Source: JAQVYB01 sp964490935
Lineage (GTDB): Bacteria > Verrucomicrobiota > Kiritimatiellia > RZYC01
Assembly: GCA_964490935.1 (NCBI GenBank)
Contig: CAZBEO010000001.1
Span: 62,001 to 126,000, forward strand
Reading direction: 5' to 3'
DNA length: 64,000 bases
How positions within the stretch are numbered: position 1 is the stretch's first letter; each line of letters opens with the position of its first letter. The notes beneath the pieces are model-generated. The model did not search any database, had not been told where the DNA came from, and saw nothing but the letters and a program-made list of their open reading frames with translations. Positions 61,094 to 64,000 of the stretch are shown one piece after another. Position numbers and translations under genes: made by a program.

Positions 61094-62538
61094 TAACATC
61101 AATCGAAAATGCGCTGGTCGTGGATGACGACGCCCTGATGCGCGAATTTGTGGTGGAAACCCTTCGGCGCAATAAAATAAAAGTCACCGAGGCCAGTAAC
61201 GGGCTCGACGCAAAGGAACTGCTCTCGCAGCAGGATTATGACATGGCCTTTGTGGATTTGAAAATGCCGGGGCTCGACGGCATGGGCCTGCTCAAACACA
61301 TGACTTCCGTAGGCTGCCCCACCCTGACGGTCATTATCACGGCCTTCGGCACGGTGGAACGCGCCGTGGATGCTATGAAAAACGGGGCCTATGATTTTCT
61401 GATGAAACCCTTTTCGCCCGAGCAGGTTGAAATCATCATCAATCGCGCCCGCGATTGGGTGGGCCTCCAGGCGCAGAACACCTATCTGAAAGAAGAACTT
61501 GGCTGGATTCTCCCGCAGGGACGGCAGATTGTTGGCCAGTCCACTGCGGTGCAGAAGCTGATGAAGGAAGTGACCCGGGTGGCTCAGTCGAACGCCACGG
61601 TGCTGATCAACGGGGAGAGTGGTACCGGCAAAGAGCTGGTCGCCTCCGCCATCCACTGCATGAGCGAACGCAAGAACCAACCGTTCATCCGACTCAACTG
61701 CGCTGCCGTGCCCGAAGCGCTGATGGATAGCGAACTTTTCGGCCACGAAAAAGGCTCGTTCACCAGCGCCGTCGCCCGGCGCATCGGACGGTTCGAGCTG
61801 GCCAATCACGGCACCCTGCTGCTCGATGAAATCAGTGAAATGAACGTCAACCTTCAATCCAAACTGTTGCGCGTCCTGCAGGAACGTGAATTCGAGCGGG
61901 TGGGAGGTTCGCAGACCATTCAGGTGGATTGCCGGGTGCTCGCCTCCACCAATCGGAACCTGCAACTCTACGTGGATGAAAAGAAGTTTCGTCAGGATTT
62001 GTATTATCGGTTGAATGTGGTTCCCATCAAGCTCCCTCCTCTACGCGAGCGGCTCGAGGACATTCCCCTGCTGGTTGGTTCCTTTGTTCAGCGCTACGGT
62101 GCCGGACGCGGCAAGGGCGGCGATGAACTGAGCTTTGCCGTCGAGACGATGGAGGCCATGCAGCAGTACAACTGGCCAGGCAATATCCGCGAACTGGAGA
62201 ATGTGGTTGAGCGAGTTTGCGTGATGGAGGAAGGGCCCGTCTTCGGTCCCGAAACACTGCCGGTCGAAATACGGGGCCGACGTAGCGGAGTGGCCTTTTC
62301 CGCGCCGGAATCTGATGAGGCTTGCTCGCCTGCAGCGTCGGGGACCGCGCCATCCACCGGGCCGGATGAAATATTGAATATCGGCGATCTGGAACGGCGC
62401 GCCATTATTCAGGCCCTGCGCAAAACCGGCGGCAACCGCAAGGACACGGCGGACCTCCTCGGCATCAGCATTCGCACCCTTCGCAATAAGCTCAATCAGT
62501 ACCGCGAAGAAAACACCCTGCCCGAAGACATTGAATGA
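61090..62538 (+). CDS. NtrC-family sigma54-dependent response regulator
   Basis: The protein has 482 residues. The receiver (about 1-120) has VVDDDALMRE, MAFVDLKMPGLDG and LMKPFSPEQ. The AAA+ domain (about 150-375) has GESGTGKE, a GSFTSA loop in place of GAFTGA, LLLDEISEM and WPGNIRELENVV. An Ala/Ser/Pro-rich linker leads to a Fis-type HTH (NRKDTADLLGISIRTLRNKLNQY). It is the last gene of the operon and overlaps its kinase by 4 bp. The altered GAFTGA loop makes sigma54 contact uncertain. Targets cannot be read from sequence. Confidence 0.93.
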   Translation: MITSIENALVVDDDALMREFVVETLRRNKIKVTEASNGLDAKELLSQQDYDMAFVDLKMPGLDGMGLLKHMTSVGCPTLTVIITAFGTVERAVDAMKNGAYDFLMKPFSPEQVEIIINRARDWVGLQAQNTYLKEELGWILPQGRQIVGQSTAVQKLMKEVTRVAQSNATVLINGESGTGKELVASAIHCMSERKNQPFIRLNCAAVPEALMDSELFGHEKGSFTSAVARRIGRFELANHGTLLLDEISEMNVNLQSKLLRVLQEREFERVGGSQTIQVDCRVLASTNRNLQLYVDEKKFRQDLYYRLNVVPIKLPPLRERLEDIPLLVGSFVQRYGAGRGKGGDELSFAVETMEAMQQYNWPGNIRELENVVERVCVMEEGPVFGPETLPVEIRGRRSGVAFSAPESDEACSPAASGTAPSTGPDEILNIGDLERRAIIQALRKTGGNRKDTADLLGISIRTLRNKLNQYREENTLPEDIE

Positions 62539-62607
62539 ATAACCCATGACCGTTGGGATGACCCGGCGGGTTGAAAAAAACGAACCGAACGTGGGCAGCG
62601 CGCATTT

Positions 62608-63048
62608 TTACGGATGCAGGGACTTGGCAAACTCCTTGCGGACAATCCCTTTCAAATGGAGGGCATTGCGCTCGCAATCCGGACAGAGCCCGTGCGTAAA
62701 ATGCGTACAGGAATCCCGTTCAAGAAACTGCTCAAACGGCGTCCAGCATCCTGCCTCGCGTATGCTCTTGCAGACCGGACAAATGTGAAGCACTCCCTCC
62801 AGACAGGCAATGCGGCAAAGCATGCGCCGCGAAATAAATAGGACAAGCAGGGAAAGTAACACCAACATGGCGCTTTCCAGCACGCTTTCCGCCCAGTTGA
62901 TCGGGGTTTCCACCGTGCCAAAAATGCGGTGTGGAAGGTCGATGAGCTCATTGATCCAAAGCAGCATCAGCAGGAGGGTAAAACCGATAGCCTCCAGGGT
63001 CAGGATGCTGCGACCGAACTCTGCTTTCGATAGCTTTTTCTGATTCAT
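62608..63048 (-). CDS. Small two-TM membrane protein with zinc-ribbon-like C-terminus
   Basis: The protein has 146 residues. Two hydrophobic segments at about 15-35 and 52-72 are followed by HICPVCKSIREAGCW and, 30 residues on, FTHGLCPDC. This CxxCK-x-IR...HGxCPxC pattern occurs at the C-terminus of some sensor kinases and regulators and probably binds zinc. No enzymatic domain is present. It is convergent with the NtrC gene and divergent from nfeD; 282 bp separate it from nfeD. Function unknown. Confidence 0.7.
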   Translation of the reverse strand: MNQKKLSKAEFGRSILTLEAIGFTLLLMLLWINELIDLPHRIFGTVETPINWAESVLESAMLVLLSLLVLFISRRMLCRIACLEGVLHICPVCKSIREAGCWTPFEQFLERDSCTHFTHGLCPDCERNALHLKGIVRKEFAKSLHP

Positions 63049-63245
63049 AATTTTGCCTTCCCCGGGCCATGAACGGAGTCCCTTTTGTCAGCGGTGTGCG
63101 GTCCGCACTGTTGAGGCGTGCATTTAAGGCACGAAGCCGCAGCCTGTAAAGAGAAAAGGCCTTGCTGGCGGGTTGTTTTCCATTTTTCACGAGGGCGTGA
63201 ATCGCCCAGACGTGCGGCGGGCAGCACGGGCCGTTGATTTTTATC

Positions 63246-63275
63246 TTGGTCTTGCCTTGGAATCGCGTATATACT
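63246..63275 (+). promoter_or_regulatory. Possible sigma70 promoter of the nfeD gene
   Basis: TTGGTC at 63246-63251 and TATACT at 63270-63275 with an 18-base spacer lie 55 bp before the nfeD start codon. The -35 match is partial. The rest of the 63049-63330 gap shows nothing else. Confidence 0.35.
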
Positions 63276-63330
63276 TTCGGGCCACTGGATAAGGCGTGGG
63301 CGTAGGTGCCGCGTAAAAGGAGACCGGATC

Positions 63331-63786
63331 ATGAGTAGTTTTATGCAACCGCAGTATCTTTGGGCCATCGTGGGCATAGTGCTCCTGTTGGCCGAACTGG
63401 GTATCCCGGGATTGATCATTTTCTTCTTCGGTCTTGGTGCCCTGCTGACAGGGATGGTGACTTGGATCGTCCCGCTCGGCCTGAACCAGCAGTTGGTGCT
63501 GTTTTTGGTTTCCTCGCTGTTGATGCTGATCGGCCTGCGCCGCTGGCTCAAGAATGTGTTCACCGGCTTCATCGCCAACAAGCAGAACCTGGATGTGAAT
63601 GCCGATGGCGATTTTACTGGGAAAACCGTGATTGTGCTCGAGGCGATTGCGCCGGGACGTGACGGTAAGGTGGACTTAAACGGTACCGACTGGCGGGCCG
63701 CATCAGATGAATCGCTCGCGCCGGGTGCGTGGGTGATTGTGACGGGCCAGAATAATTTGACGCTGCAAGTAAAAGGGCAACCATAA
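63331..63786 (+). CDS. NfeD family membrane protein
   Basis: 151 residues with AAAAGGAGA nine bases before the ATG. Two transmembrane segments lie at about 10-38 (LWAIVGIVLLLAELGIPGLI) and 50-70. A C-terminal OB-fold follows (about 85-148), with FTGKTVIVLEAIAPGRDGKV, GTDWRAASDESLAPGAWV and a final valine-rich strand. NfeD proteins partner with stomatin/SPFH proteins in membrane microdomains. The next gene encodes such a partner after 24 bp. Confidence 0.93.
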   Translation: MSSFMQPQYLWAIVGIVLLLAELGIPGLIIFFFGLGALLTGMVTWIVPLGLNQQLVLFLVSSLLMLIGLRRWLKNVFTGFIANKQNLDVNADGDFTGKTVIVLEAIAPGRDGKVDLNGTDWRAASDESLAPGAWVIVTGQNNLTLQVKGQP

Positions 63787-63810
63787 ACCTCGGAAGAAGG
63801 AGAAATTAAC

Positions 63811-64000
63811 ATGACAGGATTCACGGTATTGCTGGTTATTATTATCGTTTTCGCGTTTATACTTTTCGTGAAGTACATACGTGTCGTTCCGCAGAAGAGC
63901 GCCTTTATCGTGGAACGGCTGGGCAAGTACGCTGGCACGCTCGAGGCCGGGCTGCATGTGCTACTTCCCTTCATTGATCGGGTGTCTTACAAACACACGC
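63811..64000 (+). CDS. SPFH/stomatin-family protein, N-terminal fragment
   Basis: 63 codons lie inside the window, with AGAAGGAG upstream of the ATG. A single N-terminal membrane anchor (FTVLLVIIIVFAFILFV) is followed by YIRVVPQKSAFIVERLGKYA and LEAGLHVLLPFIDRV, the start of the SPFH domain as in QmcA/YbbK. It forms the usual pair with NfeD. The gene continues beyond position 64000. Confidence 0.93.
   Translation, partial: MTGFTVLLVIIIVFAFILFVKYIRVVPQKSAFIVERLGKYAGTLEAGLHVLLPFIDRVSYKHT

Overview
The window looks like a piece of a GC-rich, Gram-negative-type chromosome from the PVC superphylum, most likely Kiritimatiellota (order Kiritimatiellales) or a close relative. The reasons are indirect: giant secreted beta-helix and FG-GAP proteins, many short dispersed hairpin repeats, and clusters of the 15-bp palindrome TTCCAATGATTGGAA. 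No rRNA or phylogenetic marker longer than a fragment is present, so the placement is inference.

Layout. 1-18,389 is mostly housekeeping: the 5' end of rpsB with a hairpin-rich leader, a lipoprotein with an HEGGH motif, a Tsx-like outer-membrane channel, an RluA-type pseudouridine synthase, a CheA kinase with two HPt domains, a GH13 amylase, a GT9 glycosyltransferase/radical SAM pair, birA coupled to a U32 peptidase-like gene, a NERD/DJ-1/YcxB operon, tatA, a receiver-ATPase fusion and htpG. 18,390-19,379 is a small recombined region: an initiator tRNA, a duplicated 3' half of that tRNA with its terminator, and one whole plus one truncated copy of a GIY-YIG nuclease gene.

19,452-51,468 is the striking part. 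Four secreted-protein genes (A to D, all on the minus strand) share a C-terminal module of about 270 residues made of six calcium-loop (DxDGDG) repeats ending in a near-identical tail. A (about 3,438 residues if a one-base frameshift is repaired) carries six beta-helix units. B is an autotransporter-passenger-like protein with a BACON-like domain. C has one beta-helix and two IPT/TIG domains. D (about 4,870 residues) mixes IPT/TIG, Kelch-like propellers, Hydin/ASPM-like and MBG domains. A and D each carry three TTCCAATNATTGGAA palindromes at an exact 31-bp period inside the coding leader just before the signal peptide. C has an 18-base G tract just upstream of its start.

51,863-62,538 is signalling. 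A 7TM-DISM/LytS-type kinase and LytTR regulator lie directly upstream of D on the same strand. Next come an NtrC-type regulator and a tight operon (LysM coiled-coil protein, receiver-STAS protein, TPR-like membrane protein, PAS histidine kinase, NtrC-type regulator). The window ends in a small membrane protein with a CxxC pair, an NfeD protein and the start of its usual partner, an SPFH/stomatin protein.

How it may fit together (inference): the surface proteins A-D form one paralogous secreted system with a common C-terminal module and possible phase variation. The LytS/LytTR pair is the most obvious candidate regulator by position.
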